Shown one piece after another: positions 41,277 through 50,499 of a DNA stretch of 64,000 bases (position 1 is the first letter of the stretch; each line of letters begins with the position of its first letter). Origin of the DNA: Diplocloster hominis. GTDB lineage: Bacteria; Bacillota; Clostridia; Lachnospirales; Lachnospiraceae. The notes below the pieces were generated by a model. That model saw only the letters and a program-made list of their open reading frames with translations. It did not search any database and had not been told where the DNA came from. Where the stretch lies: the NCBI RefSeq assembly GCF_032380655.1, contig NZ_JAWDIY010000010.1:124001-188000 (forward strand), given 5' to 3'. Position numbers and translations under genes: made by a program.

Positions 41277-42819
41277 AGCAGAAGGTGCACCTGCCCAGAG
41301 CGCGGCGCCGATGGCGCCTAAGCCCCGTAAAAAACATAAACATCTGGTACGGATACTCATCGCACTGGGGGTAGTTCTCGCGTTATTGGTACTGTTTGTA
41401 GTGCCGAAGTTATTTCAGAAACCTGTTTACCCTTCGGTAAATGTAGCGGCCGCGGCAAAGGGAGATGTTCAGACATCACTGGATACCAGCGGCATCGTTA
41501 AAAGCGAGGAGGTCAAGACCTATTTCTCGCCCGTAAATGCCACGATCCAGGAGTTAAATGTAAGAGAAGGGGATCCCGTATCAGAAGGCGATAAGCTGGT
41601 CGTATTCGATCTGACGGATCTGGAAGACAAAAATAAAGAAGCGGAACTGCAGCAGGCCGCAAGCCAGTACGGTTATCAGGATTCCGTGCAGAAGAGCCGG
41701 GAAGGCAGTGCTGACTTAAACGATGCGAAATCAAATCTGGATACTCTGGATCAGCAGATCCGGGAAAAGAAAGATGAGATCACCCGTATTCAGGATGCGA
41801 TGAATGCGGATGCGATAGAATTCCAGCAGGAGCTGGAGGATTGGAAAAAGGAACAGCAGCAGGCGCCTCAGAGCACACCGGTTCCGACAGCCACCCCGGA
41901 TCCGGCAGATCCGAATGCGACACCGGTACCGTCTACCCCGGTCCCTACGCAGACTCCGGCCAGTGATATGCCTACATACACTGCTGATGCAAAACTGCAG
42001 GCACGTCTGGAGAGCGCTAATTCCGAACTGGCTGAATTACAGGCAAAAAAATCCGAGTACGAGGCTCAGAAATCTTCAGCAGAGGCTTCCATCCTGACCG
42101 GAAACGCTTCGGCTCAGTTGAAAGCGAATAACGAATTAACCAAGTTAAGCGGACTGAGTGTGGAAGAATTACTGGAAAAAGGGCGCGAGGGAATCTCCGC
42201 GGATTTCTCCGGCGTGGTGACCAAGGTCAGCGCACAGCAGGGCGGCCCTGCAACACAGGGCGGTGAACTGTTCACGGTATCCAGTAACAAGGATGTGGTT
42301 CTGGAAATCAAAGTATCCAAATACGATCTGGAAAAGATAGCGGTAGGCCAGAAAGCGGTCATTACCATGGTGGGAAAAGAATATACGGGTGAAGTGACCA
42401 GAATCAACCGCATGGCTTCCGTCAATGAGAAGGGAACCCCGGTAGTGGCAGCGGAAGTAAAATTTGACAATCCCGATGAAGATATCTATTTGGGTGTAGA
42501 GGCTAAGGTGTCCATTCAGGGCGATCATGCGGAAAATGTTGTGCTGGTTCCCTCTGAAGCGATCAACACCGGAACGGACGGAACCTTCTGCTACGTGGTA
42601 GTGGACGGGAAAATAGCCAAGAGAATGGTGACCACCGGCATTTCTTCCGATGAATATATCGAGGTAAAAGAAGGAATCAACGAGGGAGATCAGGTAATCA
42701 CCAGCGTGACTGTCAATATGCAGGAAGGCATGCAGGTAAATCCGGTGGATGTGAACGCAGCCGCAGCCGGAACTGCCGGAGCAGCTCAGGCTGATGAAGC
42801 AGGAGCTGTACAGGAGTAA
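41260..42819 (+). CDS. Membrane fusion / adaptor protein of the MacAB-type exporter (HlyD family)
   Basis: A 519-residue protein. Start ATG 41260 follows GAGTGAGGAG inside the end of the ATPase gene. It has one membrane helix (IRILIALGVVLALLVLFVVP region, about 30-50), a split lipoyl domain (VKTYFSPVNATIQELNVREG and ISADFSGVVTKVSAQQGG), a long alpha-hairpin between them, a beta-barrel domain (VLEIKVSKYDLEKIAVGQKA) and an Ala/Gly-rich end. The hairpin tip carries a Pro/Thr linker (PVPTATPDPADPN, PVPTQTP) that breaks the coiled coil. It couples the permease to the extracellular side; Gram-positives have no outer-membrane partner. Confidence 0.9.
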   Translation: MKKQNKAEGAPAQSAAPMAPKPRKKHKHLVRILIALGVVLALLVLFVVPKLFQKPVYPSVNVAAAAKGDVQTSLDTSGIVKSEEVKTYFSPVNATIQELNVREGDPVSEGDKLVVFDLTDLEDKNKEAELQQAASQYGYQDSVQKSREGSADLNDAKSNLDTLDQQIREKKDEITRIQDAMNADAIEFQQELEDWKKEQQQAPQSTPVPTATPDPADPNATPVPSTPVPTQTPASDMPTYTADAKLQARLESANSELAELQAKKSEYEAQKSSAEASILTGNASAQLKANNELTKLSGLSVEELLEKGREGISADFSGVVTKVSAQQGGPATQGGELFTVSSNKDVVLEIKVSKYDLEKIAVGQKAVITMVGKEYTGEVTRINRMASVNEKGTPVVAAEVKFDNPDEDIYLGVEAKVSIQGDHAENVVLVPSEAINTGTDGTFCYVVVDGKIAKRMVTTGISSDEYIEVKEGINEGDQVITSVTVNMQEGMQVNPVDVNAAAAGTAGAAQADEAGAVQE

Positions 42820-42838
42820 CAGGAAGGAGCAGTAACAT

Positions 42839-44065
42839 ATGGCACAACTATTAGAATATCTCAAGATGGCCATAGATAATATCCGATCCAATAAGGGACG
42901 TTCCTTTCTGACCATGCTGGGAATCATTATCGGTATCGCCTCGGTTATCGCGATCATGTCGATCGGTACCGGTGTAAAGAGCCAGTTCAGCGATGAACTG
43001 AACGCCATCGCCGGAGGCCAGGTATATATCTATGTAAATGAAAACGCGGAAGGCGGAAGCAGTTATATTACGCAGGAGGATATCGACTCCATCAAAAGCA
43101 AGATTGCCCATGTAAAAGGGGTGTCTCCTACGGAAGGATTCTACGGAAGCGTTCTGACTGGAAAAGGAAATTTTGACTTGCAGATTACGGCAGGGACCTC
43201 TGATTATCAATATGTTATGAATCAGGAACTTGCCCGGGGACATTATTTTACCGAGGAAGACTTTGAAGACGGCAGGCTGGTGGGCGTCATCAGCCAGACA
43301 GATGCCATCGCCATGTTCGGTACCGATGATGTAATCGGCATGACTATGGAAGTTACTCTTTGGAATATTACCAAGGAAGTGACTATCGTAGGTGTAAAAA
43401 AAGTGGAAAACGGAACATTCGTCACCTATACCTATGATGGAATGCCCATGAGTATCGAGATGCCGTACACGGCCATGTCGGCATTTGATTACTATCCGGA
43501 GGATACCGGATTCTACAGCATCTACATTGTAACAGAGGGGAATAAGTACTCAGCCGCTGTTGCCGATGAAGCCATACGGATGCTGGAGGCCAGACATCAG
43601 AACGCGGGAAAAGGCGCGTACATGATGCAGGATTTCAACGACCAGATGGCCCAGATCAACAGTATGCTGGATATGATCACTACATTTATCGCTCTGGTCG
43701 CCGCCATATCCCTGCTGGTGGGTGGTATCGGAGTAATGAATATCATGCTGGTATCCGTAACCGAGCGTACCAGGGAGATTGGTATCCGTAAGGCGCTGGG
43801 CGCCAGAACGGGATCGATCATGCTTCAGTTCCTGGCCGAATCCTCGATTATCACCGTGATCGGCGGTATTATCGGAATCCTGGTCGGAGTAGGCGGGGCG
43901 GCGCTGATCGGAATGCTTTCCGGCGGGACGATTGCTCCGAAGACCAGCTTTGGAACGGTTATTGTGGCGACATTGTTCTCTACTGCAGTGGGATTGTTCT
44001 TTGGGATTTATCCGGCTAAGAAGGCGGCGAAGTTAAGCCCGATTGAGGCGCTGCGCAGGGAATAA
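42839..44065 (+). CDS. ABC exporter permease (MacB/FtsX family)
   Basis: A 408-residue protein with one N-terminal membrane helix (RSFLTMLGIIIGIASVIAIM), an extracellular MacB-type domain of about 220 residues, and three C-terminal helices with the conserved GGIGVMNIMLVSVTERTREI coupling segment and RKALGARTGSIMLQFL. It follows the adaptor gene by 19 bases. With the ATPase and adaptor it forms a peptide or drug exporter. A 417-bp giant inverted repeat begins 5 bases after its stop. Confidence 0.93.
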   Translation: MAQLLEYLKMAIDNIRSNKGRSFLTMLGIIIGIASVIAIMSIGTGVKSQFSDELNAIAGGQVYIYVNENAEGGSSYITQEDIDSIKSKIAHVKGVSPTEGFYGSVLTGKGNFDLQITAGTSDYQYVMNQELARGHYFTEEDFEDGRLVGVISQTDAIAMFGTDDVIGMTMEVTLWNITKEVTIVGVKKVENGTFVTYTYDGMPMSIEMPYTAMSAFDYYPEDTGFYSIYIVTEGNKYSAAVADEAIRMLEARHQNAGKGAYMMQDFNDQMAQINSMLDMITTFIALVAAISLLVGGIGVMNIMLVSVTERTREIGIRKALGARTGSIMLQFLAESSIITVIGGIIGILVGVGGAALIGMLSGGTIAPKTSFGTVIVATLFSTAVGLFFGIYPAKKAAKLSPIEALRRE

Positions 44066-44069
44066 GGGG

Positions 44070-44486
44070 ATGTTTTCCCAAAAGTATGGAGGGAGCCGGC
44101 TGTTATGGGGCTGGGGCGCAAGCGGCGCCCGGCTCTGGCAGAGATCCCGGCCTTGCGGGCGGAGCGCATCCGTCTGTTCCGGCACTTAGGGCTTGATCCC
44201 GAGTGAAATCTTAATGAAATCTGCCCCGGCTGTTATGGGTGCGTGGCTTATTCGCTCCGATTGCTTGATGCAATCGCAGCTCAGAAGCCACCGGAATTCT
44301 GTTTGGAAAACAGAATTTTGCCCATAACAGCCGGGGCAGATTTCATTAAGATTTCTCTCGGGCGCCCTAAGTGCCGGAACAGACGGATGCGCTCCGCCCG
44401 CAAGGCCGGGATCTCTGTCAGAGCCGGGCGCCGCTTGCGCCCCAGCCCCATAACAGCCGGCTCCCTCCATACTTTTGGGAAAACAT
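44070..44486. repeat. Giant inverted repeat 3 (417 bp, 123-bp outer stem)
   Basis: Bases 44070-44192 pair with 44364-44486: 123 bp with a single mismatch (CTCTGGCAG against CTCTGACAG). An inner stem of 35 bp is perfect (44205-44239 with 44321-44355), joined by a short bulge. The 81-base apex has two small hairpins, GATTGC/GCAATC (44259-44275) and AATTCTGTTT/AAAACAGAATT (44295-44317). CGGCTGTTATGGG occurs in both stems. It is unrelated in sequence to the repeats at 29 kb. Confidence 0.96.
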
Positions 44487-44818
44487 TTTTATGGCTGGGC
44501 GTATCTGCATAGACATAGATTGATGATGGGGGAGGGGCGGTTGGATTGCGGTTGGATGCGATTGGATATGGAGATGGTATGAGTATTGTTGTAGAGGGAT
44601 GATTCGGTTATAATAGAAATAATAGCGTTCGAATAGAAATAATAGCGTTTCGAATGGTGCCCTGATGGAATGTTTGAAGGAAAAAGGGCTTTCGCTGCCC
44701 GAAGCTGTGAAATACGATTGGGGGGCCTGCGAAGTGTTTAGGTGATATGGACGGAAACGAGATCGTGATCGTTGCGTTTATGTGACAGAGTTTTAGAGTG
44801 GGACATGGAGGTGATAGC
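44487..44818. other. Spacer with short repeats before cdaR
   Basis: No gene. It holds GGTTGGATTGCGGTTGGATGCG-like short repeats at about 44538-44570 and a 20-bp tandem repeat (AATAGAAATAATAGCGTTCG) at 44612-44631 and 44632-44652. No consensus promoter for the downstream cdaR gene was evident to me. Confidence 0.45.
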
Positions 44819-45967
44819 ATGCTGGATAAGGTTCTGGCCGGGAAGTTTATGGAGCGGGTGCGCAGTTATACGGATTATAATGTGAATATTATGGATGAAA
44901 AGGGGATTATTATCGCCAGCAAGGATGAGAAGAGAGTGGGGAGCTTTCATGAGGTCGCTTATCGGATTCTTCAGGGGGAGGGGGATGAGATCAGTGTCAG
45001 TGAAAAGGACGAGTTCCTGGGGGTGAAGGAAGGGGTAAATATTGCTATCGTTGAGAACCGGAAGCGGATCGGGGTGATCGGGATTACGGGGAAGGCCCGG
45101 GAGATTAAGCAGATCGCGCTGGTGATGAAGATGGCGGTGGAGACGATGTTGGAATACGAGCATTACAAGGATGATATGGCCAGGCGCAGGAATGAGAAAG
45201 AAAAGTTTATGGGATTCCTGCTGTACGGCGGATACCGGGATCGGGATGAGCTGTATCAGCTGGCTAAGAGATTGAACTATGAGAGGCATGTTGTGAGGAT
45301 ACCCATTCTGGCAGGCGTGCAGAGCGGCGATGGGACCAAGCGGTACAGCGCAGAGGAACAGCTGCTGGCGGGAATCAAGCAAAGTCCGCTTCATGGAAAA
45401 CAGGATATATCTTTTATTCCGGGGGAAGGGATGGTCTTGATTTTTAAGACTGTGGGTTGCAGCGCGAAGGATGTGCCGGGCAGATATAGGGATGAGATCC
45501 GGACATATGTGGAGTCTTTTGCGGATGATGCGAAAAAAAAGGGAATTTGCTGCCGGTATTTTGTGGGGTCGATTCAAAATTCTCTGGATCAATATCAGGT
45601 GGGATTCCGTCATTGCCAGTGGCTGAAGGACCGGACGGCAGATAACAGGGAACTTTTATTTTTTTATGATTTTGTGGATGAGTATTTTAGCAGCCTGGTG
45701 CCGGTGACGGAATTATATGGGATGTTTCATGCCTTTTGTTCGGAGCTGGACGGGGAGACGAAGGAGACGCTGGTAGAGCTTATCCGGGCGCTGGACCGGA
45801 ATGACTATAATCTGGTAAAGAGCAGCCAGGATTTGTTTATACATAAAAACACACTGGTATTCCGGCTGAATAAGATCAGGGAGCTGCTGAATGTGAATCC
45901 GGTGCAGAAGACCAGGGAGAGAGAATTCCTGAAGTATCTGTGCCGTTATCTGGAGAGCGGCAGGTGA
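44819..45967 (+). CDS. cdaR: CdaR-family sugar diacid / glycerate regulator
   Basis: A 382-residue activator. Start ATG 44819 follows GGAGGTGAT exactly. The N-terminal Diacid_rec domain (MLDKVLAGKFMERVRSYTDY, IMDEKGIIIASKDEKRVGSF, GVIGITGKAREIKQIALVMK) senses small acids such as glucarate, galactarate or glycerate; the middle is GGDEF-like and degenerate; the C-terminal PucR-type helix-turn-helix (SSQDLFIHKNTLVFRLNKI) binds DNA. Glycerate kinase follows, which fits the known CdaR regulon for glycerate use. Confidence 0.93.
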   Translation: MLDKVLAGKFMERVRSYTDYNVNIMDEKGIIIASKDEKRVGSFHEVAYRILQGEGDEISVSEKDEFLGVKEGVNIAIVENRKRIGVIGITGKAREIKQIALVMKMAVETMLEYEHYKDDMARRRNEKEKFMGFLLYGGYRDRDELYQLAKRLNYERHVVRIPILAGVQSGDGTKRYSAEEQLLAGIKQSPLHGKQDISFIPGEGMVLIFKTVGCSAKDVPGRYRDEIRTYVESFADDAKKKGICCRYFVGSIQNSLDQYQVGFRHCQWLKDRTADNRELLFFYDFVDEYFSSLVPVTELYGMFHAFCSELDGETKETLVELIRALDRNDYNLVKSSQDLFIHKNTLVFRLNKIRELLNVNPVQKTREREFLKYLCRYLESGR

Positions 45968-46152
45968 GGCAGCGGATGTCGTAAATGAGCAGTTCAGGAA
46001 TGGGATCGGATAAAGATGCCGTAATTTGTGCCCACGGCACAAAATTATGGCATTTTTTTGTGCTAAAGCCGGTTGGAATATTGCGGCAGATCTTTTACAA
46101 TAGTTTTAAAAGAATGGCGTGCAGGAAAAAGGGCGCCTTTGGAGGAAAATGT

Positions 46153-47292
46153 ATGAAATTTGTTTTTGCACCGGATTCTTTTAAAGGGACTCTGACTTCT
46201 CTGCAGGTTACTAAGATATTGACCCGGGAGGCCCGGAAGGTTTTTGGTGATGTGACGACGGTCTCTGTGCAGATCGCGGATGGCGGAGAAGGAACGCTGG
46301 AAACCCTGGTCGATCAGACCAAGGGGGAATATATCCGGCAGCTCGTGTTAGATCCGTTAGGGCGGGAGATCGAGAGCGGATTTGGAAAGCTGTATGAGAG
46401 CACTGCGATTATCGAGATGGCGAAAGCTTCGGGCCTGCCTTTGTTAAAAAAGGAGGAACGCAATCCGCTTCGGGCGTCTACGTATGGAACCGGGCAGCTG
46501 ATCCGCGCGGCGCTTGATCAGAATTTTAAGCATATCTACATCGCACTGGGCGGAAGTGCCACCAATGATGGCGGGATGGGTGCTTTGGCCGCGCTGGGGG
46601 TACGCTTCCTGGATGACGATGGAGCAGAACTGAAACCGGCGGGTGAAAATCTGATCCATATCCGGGACCTGGACACTACGGGACTGCATCCAGGGGTTGC
46701 CGGCTGTGAGTTTACCCTGATCTGTGATGTTAAAAATCCTTTGGTTGGAGCCGATGGGGCAACCCATGTATTCGGCAGGCAGAAAGGCGCTACCGATGGT
46801 ATGCTGGAAGAGCTGGAGAGAGGTATGCTGCAGTACGCTTCTGTTGTGGAGTCCAAATATAATGTTGAGATCCGCAATATACCGGGCGGCGGGGCGGCCG
46901 GAGGAATAGGTGCGGCTTTGCATTTTTTCCTGCATGCGCAGATAAAACCCGGCATCGAGACTGTCCTGGATATGCTGCATTTTGATGAACTTCTGGAAGG
47001 AGCGGATCTGGTAGTTACCGGGGAAGGGAAGCTGGACTGGCAGTCTGCGTTTGGCAAGGTGCCAAGCGGTGTGGGATTGCGGTGTAAACAAAAGAACATA
47101 CCGGTTGTGGCCCTGGTGGGGGCTATTGGCAGGAATGCTTCGGACATTTATGACTATGGCATAGACACTGTATTTACATCCGTATCTTCTGTCACCAGTG
47201 AAGAAGAGGTGATGGCCCATGCACAGGAAATGCTGGATGATGCCGCGAACAGGATGTTCCGATGCATTCAGGTGGGAATGAAGATTCGCTGA
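46153..47292 (+). CDS. glxK: Glycerate kinase (GarK/GlxK family)
   Basis: A 379-residue enzyme that phosphorylates D-glycerate to phosphoglycerate (usually 2-phosphoglycerate in this family). ATG 46153 follows GGAGG; the frame runs upstream without a ribosome site. Family signatures are FAPDSFKGTLTSLQV at the start, VQIADGGEGTLETLV, YIALGGSATNDGGMGALAAL, RNIPGGGAAGGIGAAL and DLVVTGEGKLDWQSAFGKVP. It drains the product of tartronate semialdehyde or hydroxypyruvate reduction, so it connects with the dehydrogenases encoded next. A terminator separates it from that operon. Confidence 0.95.
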   Translation: MKFVFAPDSFKGTLTSLQVTKILTREARKVFGDVTTVSVQIADGGEGTLETLVDQTKGEYIRQLVLDPLGREIESGFGKLYESTAIIEMAKASGLPLLKKEERNPLRASTYGTGQLIRAALDQNFKHIYIALGGSATNDGGMGALAALGVRFLDDDGAELKPAGENLIHIRDLDTTGLHPGVAGCEFTLICDVKNPLVGADGATHVFGRQKGATDGMLEELERGMLQYASVVESKYNVEIRNIPGGGAAGGIGAALHFFLHAQIKPGIETVLDMLHFDELLEGADLVVTGEGKLDWQSAFGKVPSGVGLRCKQKNIPVVALVGAIGRNASDIYDYGIDTVFTSVSSVTSEEEVMAHAQEMLDDAANRMFRCIQVGMKIR

Positions 47293-47298
47293 GGCAGG

Positions 47299-47330
47299 AC
47301 GATATTCGGCACATTTTGCCGAATATCGTT
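47299..47330 (+). terminator. Stem-loop terminator after glycerate kinase
   Basis: ACGATATTCGGCA (47299-47311), loop CATTT, TGCCGAATATCGT (47317-47329): a perfect 13-bp stem. The T-tract is short. Confidence 0.65.
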
Positions 47331-47354
47331 TAGAAAGCCATACTTTATAAATAA

Positions 47355-47417
47355 ATAGATTGACATTCTACAATCTATGTGGTATTTTAACGGTGAAAAA
47401 ACAATGCATGATGCATT
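47355..47417 (+). promoter_or_regulatory. Promoter and two operator-like dyads of the 47.5-57.2 kb operon
   Basis: TTGACA (47360-47365), 17 bases, TATTTT (47383-47388). Dyad 1, ATAGATTG and CAATCTAT (47355-47378), covers the -35. Dyad 2, AATGCAT G ATGCATT (47403-47417), lies just after the start point. The GntR protein at 57309 is a candidate for one of them. Confidence 0.6.
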
Positions 47418-47488
47418 ATATGGCAATTTACACAAAATAGTATAAAAAGAATGTTAAAAATATAGCAATTAAACAAGAGGAGGAGTAT

Positions 47489-48382
47489 ATGGTGTTGAAA
47501 ATTGGATTTATCGGACTGGGTCAAATGGGGCTGCCGATGGCATTGAATCTATGCAAAGCCGGTTATCCGGTATATGTGCATTCCTCGAACAGGCAAAGCA
47601 GCAGCCGTATCCAGGAAGCCGGAGGACATGAGATTGCCTCTTTTGCAAAGATGGCCCGTACCCTGGATATGATCATCACTATCGTACCCGCTGACCAGGA
47701 AATTATGGACATTTATCTGGGAGAAGACGGAATTCTGGAGCATGCCCGGGAAGGATTGGTCTGCATCGATATGACATCGGCTCTGGGAGATACCAAACGG
47801 CAGGTGTTACAGCACATCAGCCAGCGCGGCAGGCAGATCGGGTTCGCGGATGCACCGGTGAGCGGGGGAGTAACGGGAGCTGAGAACGGGACCCTGACCA
47901 TTATGGCTGGCTGCCGCAGAGAACTGCTGGAGATCATAAGGCCGGTACTTTCGGCAATGGGAAAGAAGATCGTCTACTGCGGGGACACCGGCAGCGGATC
48001 TGATATCAAGATGATCAATCAGATGCTGAATGCCGCCAACACCGCGATCGCCGCTGAGACTGTCTGCCTGGCGAAAAAGTTGGATTTGGATCTTCAGACA
48101 CTCTGCGACGTGGTCAACGACAGCAGCGGCGGAAGCTATATTTTCAAAAATAATGTACCAAAGTTTTTCCTGACCGGAGACCATACTCCGGGATTCCGGC
48201 TGGATCTTATGAAGAAGGATATCGGCCTGTACAGGGAGACGGCCGAGCGGGAGAAGGCGTTTTCTCCTCTGTCCGCCATGATATATGAGCTGTACAAAGC
48301 GGTTTCGAATCAGGGGGGAGGAGATAAAAACTATACGTATATTATGAAATGGATGGAAGAGAACCAGAGAAGAGATATCTAA
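47489..48382 (+). CDS. NAD(P)-dependent 3-hydroxyacid dehydrogenase (GarR / tartronate semialdehyde reductase type)
   Basis: A 297-residue beta-hydroxyacid dehydrogenase. The Rossmann loop is GFIGLGQMGLPMALNL (6-21); the substrate-binding DAPVSGGVTGAENGTLTIM and the catalytic Lys in SDIKMINQMLNAANTA are intact. The family includes tartronate semialdehyde reductase and 3-hydroxyisobutyrate dehydrogenase. Placement near glycerate kinase favours a 2-hydroxy-3-oxopropionate type substrate, although a related C3-C5 acid is possible. Ribosome site GAGGAGGAG. First gene of the long operon. Confidence 0.9.
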   Translation: MVLKIGFIGLGQMGLPMALNLCKAGYPVYVHSSNRQSSSRIQEAGGHEIASFAKMARTLDMIITIVPADQEIMDIYLGEDGILEHAREGLVCIDMTSALGDTKRQVLQHISQRGRQIGFADAPVSGGVTGAENGTLTIMAGCRRELLEIIRPVLSAMGKKIVYCGDTGSGSDIKMINQMLNAANTAIAAETVCLAKKLDLDLQTLCDVVNDSSGGSYIFKNNVPKFFLTGDHTPGFRLDLMKKDIGLYRETAEREKAFSPLSAMIYELYKAVSNQGGGDKNYTYIMKWMEENQRRDI

Positions 48383-48407
48383 AGCAGAAAAAGGAGGCTA
48401 TATCAAT

Positions 48408-49373
48408 ATGAAAATCGTAGTGTTGGACGGATATACCGAAAATCCCGGGGATCTGTCCTGGGAAGGACTGGAAAGGCTGGGAGAGCTGACCGTTTATGAG
48501 CGTACACCTCATGACGACTCGATGATTCAAAGCAGGATTGGGGATGCCGCGCTTATATTTACCAACAAGACTCCTCTGAGTGCAGCGGTCATACAGGCAT
48601 CGCAAAACCTGCGCTACATAGGGGTATTGGCCACTGGGTATAATGTGGTGGATATCCGGGCGGCAAAAAAACAAAAGATCGTGGTCAGCAACATACCCAG
48701 CTATGGCACAGCTGCCGTTGCCCAGTTCGCTATAGGGCTGCTTCTGGAGATCTGCCATCATATCGGCTATCACAGCGATGTGGTCCATCAGGGGAAATGG
48801 GAGGCCTGCCCGGACTGGTGCTTCTGGGATTATCCGCTGATCGAACTGGACGGGAAAACCATGGGGATCATCGGTTTCGGACGGATCGGACAGCAGACAG
48901 CCAGGCTGGCCGCAGCTCTCGGCATGAAGATTCTGGCATATGATTCTTATCAGGATCCCGGTCTTGCCGGGCAAGAGGTACGATATGTGACGCTGGAAGA
49001 ATTGCTGGGAGAGTCGGATGTCATATCCCTGCACTGTCCGTTGTTCCCGGATACCGAGGGGATCATCAATCGGGACACGATTGCGAAGATGAAGGATGGA
49101 GTGATCATCCTGAATAATTCCCGGGGCCAGCTGGTAGTGGAGGAGGATCTGGCAGCGGCACTGATCAGCGGGAAAGTCGGGGCGGCCGGCCTGGATGTGG
49201 TTTCCGCAGAACCGATTCGTGGTGGGAATCCGCTGCTGAAAGCGCCGAACTGCATTATTACACCGCACATTTCCTGGGCTTCCAGGGAGTCCAGACAGCG
49301 CCTGATGGATCTGGCTGTGGAAAATGCGGCGGCATTTTTAGACGGGCATCCGCAGAATGTGGTGAATGCATAA
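48408..49373 (+). CDS. D-2-hydroxyacid dehydrogenase (glycerate / hydroxypyruvate type)
   Basis: A 321-residue NAD-dependent enzyme of the D-isomer 2-hydroxyacid family. The cofactor loop is GIIGFGRIGQQTARL, ending in an acidic residue near AYDSYQ (NAD preference). The catalytic triad is visible: Arg in NNSRGQLV, Glu in VVSAEPI, His in TPHISW. It would interconvert a 2-keto acid and a D-2-hydroxyacid such as hydroxypyruvate and D-glycerate. It lies 25 bases after the GarR-like gene, with an AAAAGGAGG site. Confidence 0.92.
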   Translation: MKIVVLDGYTENPGDLSWEGLERLGELTVYERTPHDDSMIQSRIGDAALIFTNKTPLSAAVIQASQNLRYIGVLATGYNVVDIRAAKKQKIVVSNIPSYGTAAVAQFAIGLLLEICHHIGYHSDVVHQGKWEACPDWCFWDYPLIELDGKTMGIIGFGRIGQQTARLAAALGMKILAYDSYQDPGLAGQEVRYVTLEELLGESDVISLHCPLFPDTEGIINRDTIAKMKDGVIILNNSRGQLVVEEDLAAALISGKVGAAGLDVVSAEPIRGGNPLLKAPNCIITPHISWASRESRQRLMDLAVENAAAFLDGHPQNVVNA

Positions 49374-49410
49374 ATGGACGGAACAGAAAGGGAAAGAGGG
49401 AGAAGGAAAA

Positions 49411-50457
49411 ATGGATGTACAAATGGTAGCATGGCAGGATCTGAGAGAATACTGTAAAAATCTGCTGATGTCCCAGGGACTTTTGGAAGAGCAGGCCTTC
49501 GTGGCGGCGGACAATCTGGTAGACGCGGACCTGTGCGGAGTGGAATCCCATGGAGTAAGCAGGATGACGATCTATATGAAACGGCTGGAAACCAAAGTGG
49601 TCTCCAGAGTGTTCGAGGTAAAGACGGAACAAGAATACGCGGGCAGCATAGAGATCGATGCCTGTAATTCTATGGGGATCTGTGTGGGGGCATATGCGAT
49701 GAACCGCTGCATAGAAAAGGCGAAGGCAGCAGGGTCCTGTTTTGCGGCGGTAAAGCATTCGAATCATTACGGAATGGCATCCTATTATGTCAGAATGGCG
49801 GCGGAACAGGGGATGATCGGAATCACCGGAACCAACGCTCCGCCCAACATTGCACCATGGGGCAGCAGGCAGTCTTATGTCGGAACGAATCCTATCGCGT
49901 TGTCCGCGCCTACCAATGGGATGCCCATGATCCTGGATATGGCGCCCAGCACCGTAGCTATGGGGAAAGTTATCCTGGCCGCTAAACTGGGGAACAGCAT
50001 TCCGGAAGGCTGGGCACTCACGAAGGAAGGCGAGCCGACCACGGATCCGAATCTGGGGATGAAAGGGACGGTAGTGCCGATCGGCGGGCCGAAAGGTTAC
50101 GGTTTGTCCCTGTTTATGGATGTGTTCAGCGGTATCTTGAGCGGCGCCCAGTTTGGACCACATTTGAATAATATGTGGAATGATTTTGAACATCCGCAGG
50201 ATGTGGGCCATTTTTTCATTGCGGTTGACATCTCCAAGTTCACGGACCCGGACTTGTTCCGGGATAGGATGGACTCGATGATCGCGGAGATTAAGAGCCT
50301 TCCGAAGAAAGACGGAGTCAGTGAAATTATGGTGCCGGGTGAGCTTGAGTATCGCAGAAAAGAAGAGCGGAAGAAAAAAGGAATTCCTTTATCTACAGTA
50401 GTTTATGAAGAATTGCGGGCTTTGTCAGAGAGATATCAGGTCCCATTTACTATATAG
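49411..50457 (+). CDS. Malate/L-lactate dehydrogenase family (Ldh_2) oxidoreductase
   Basis: A 348-residue NAD(P)-dependent enzyme of the Ldh_2 family (malate, L-sulfolactate, ureidoglycolate and 2,3-diketogulonate dehydrogenases). Start ATG 49411 follows GGGAGAAGG; the frame extends upstream across the previous stop. Family parts are DADLCGVESHGVSRMTIYM, KHSNHYGMASYYVRMAAEQG, GTNPIALSAPT and PIGGPKGYGLSLFMDVFSGI. It would oxidise an L-2-hydroxyacid or reduce a keto acid. Together with the D-specific enzyme upstream it could invert a hydroxyacid through a shared keto acid. Confidence 0.9.
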   Translation: MDVQMVAWQDLREYCKNLLMSQGLLEEQAFVAADNLVDADLCGVESHGVSRMTIYMKRLETKVVSRVFEVKTEQEYAGSIEIDACNSMGICVGAYAMNRCIEKAKAAGSCFAAVKHSNHYGMASYYVRMAAEQGMIGITGTNAPPNIAPWGSRQSYVGTNPIALSAPTNGMPMILDMAPSTVAMGKVILAAKLGNSIPEGWALTKEGEPTTDPNLGMKGTVVPIGGPKGYGLSLFMDVFSGILSGAQFGPHLNNMWNDFEHPQDVGHFFIAVDISKFTDPDLFRDRMDSMIAEIKSLPKKDGVSEIMVPGELEYRRKEERKKKGIPLSTVVYEELRALSERYQVPFTI

Positions 50458-50499
50458 CATAGCCGCAGCAAGTGCGGCACCGGAGGAACGGAGGAAATT

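Noticed and set aside
44186..44512. Frames on both strands in the giant hairpin at 44 kb
   Set aside because: Frames in a near-perfect palindrome mirror one another; none has a ribosome site or recognisable content.
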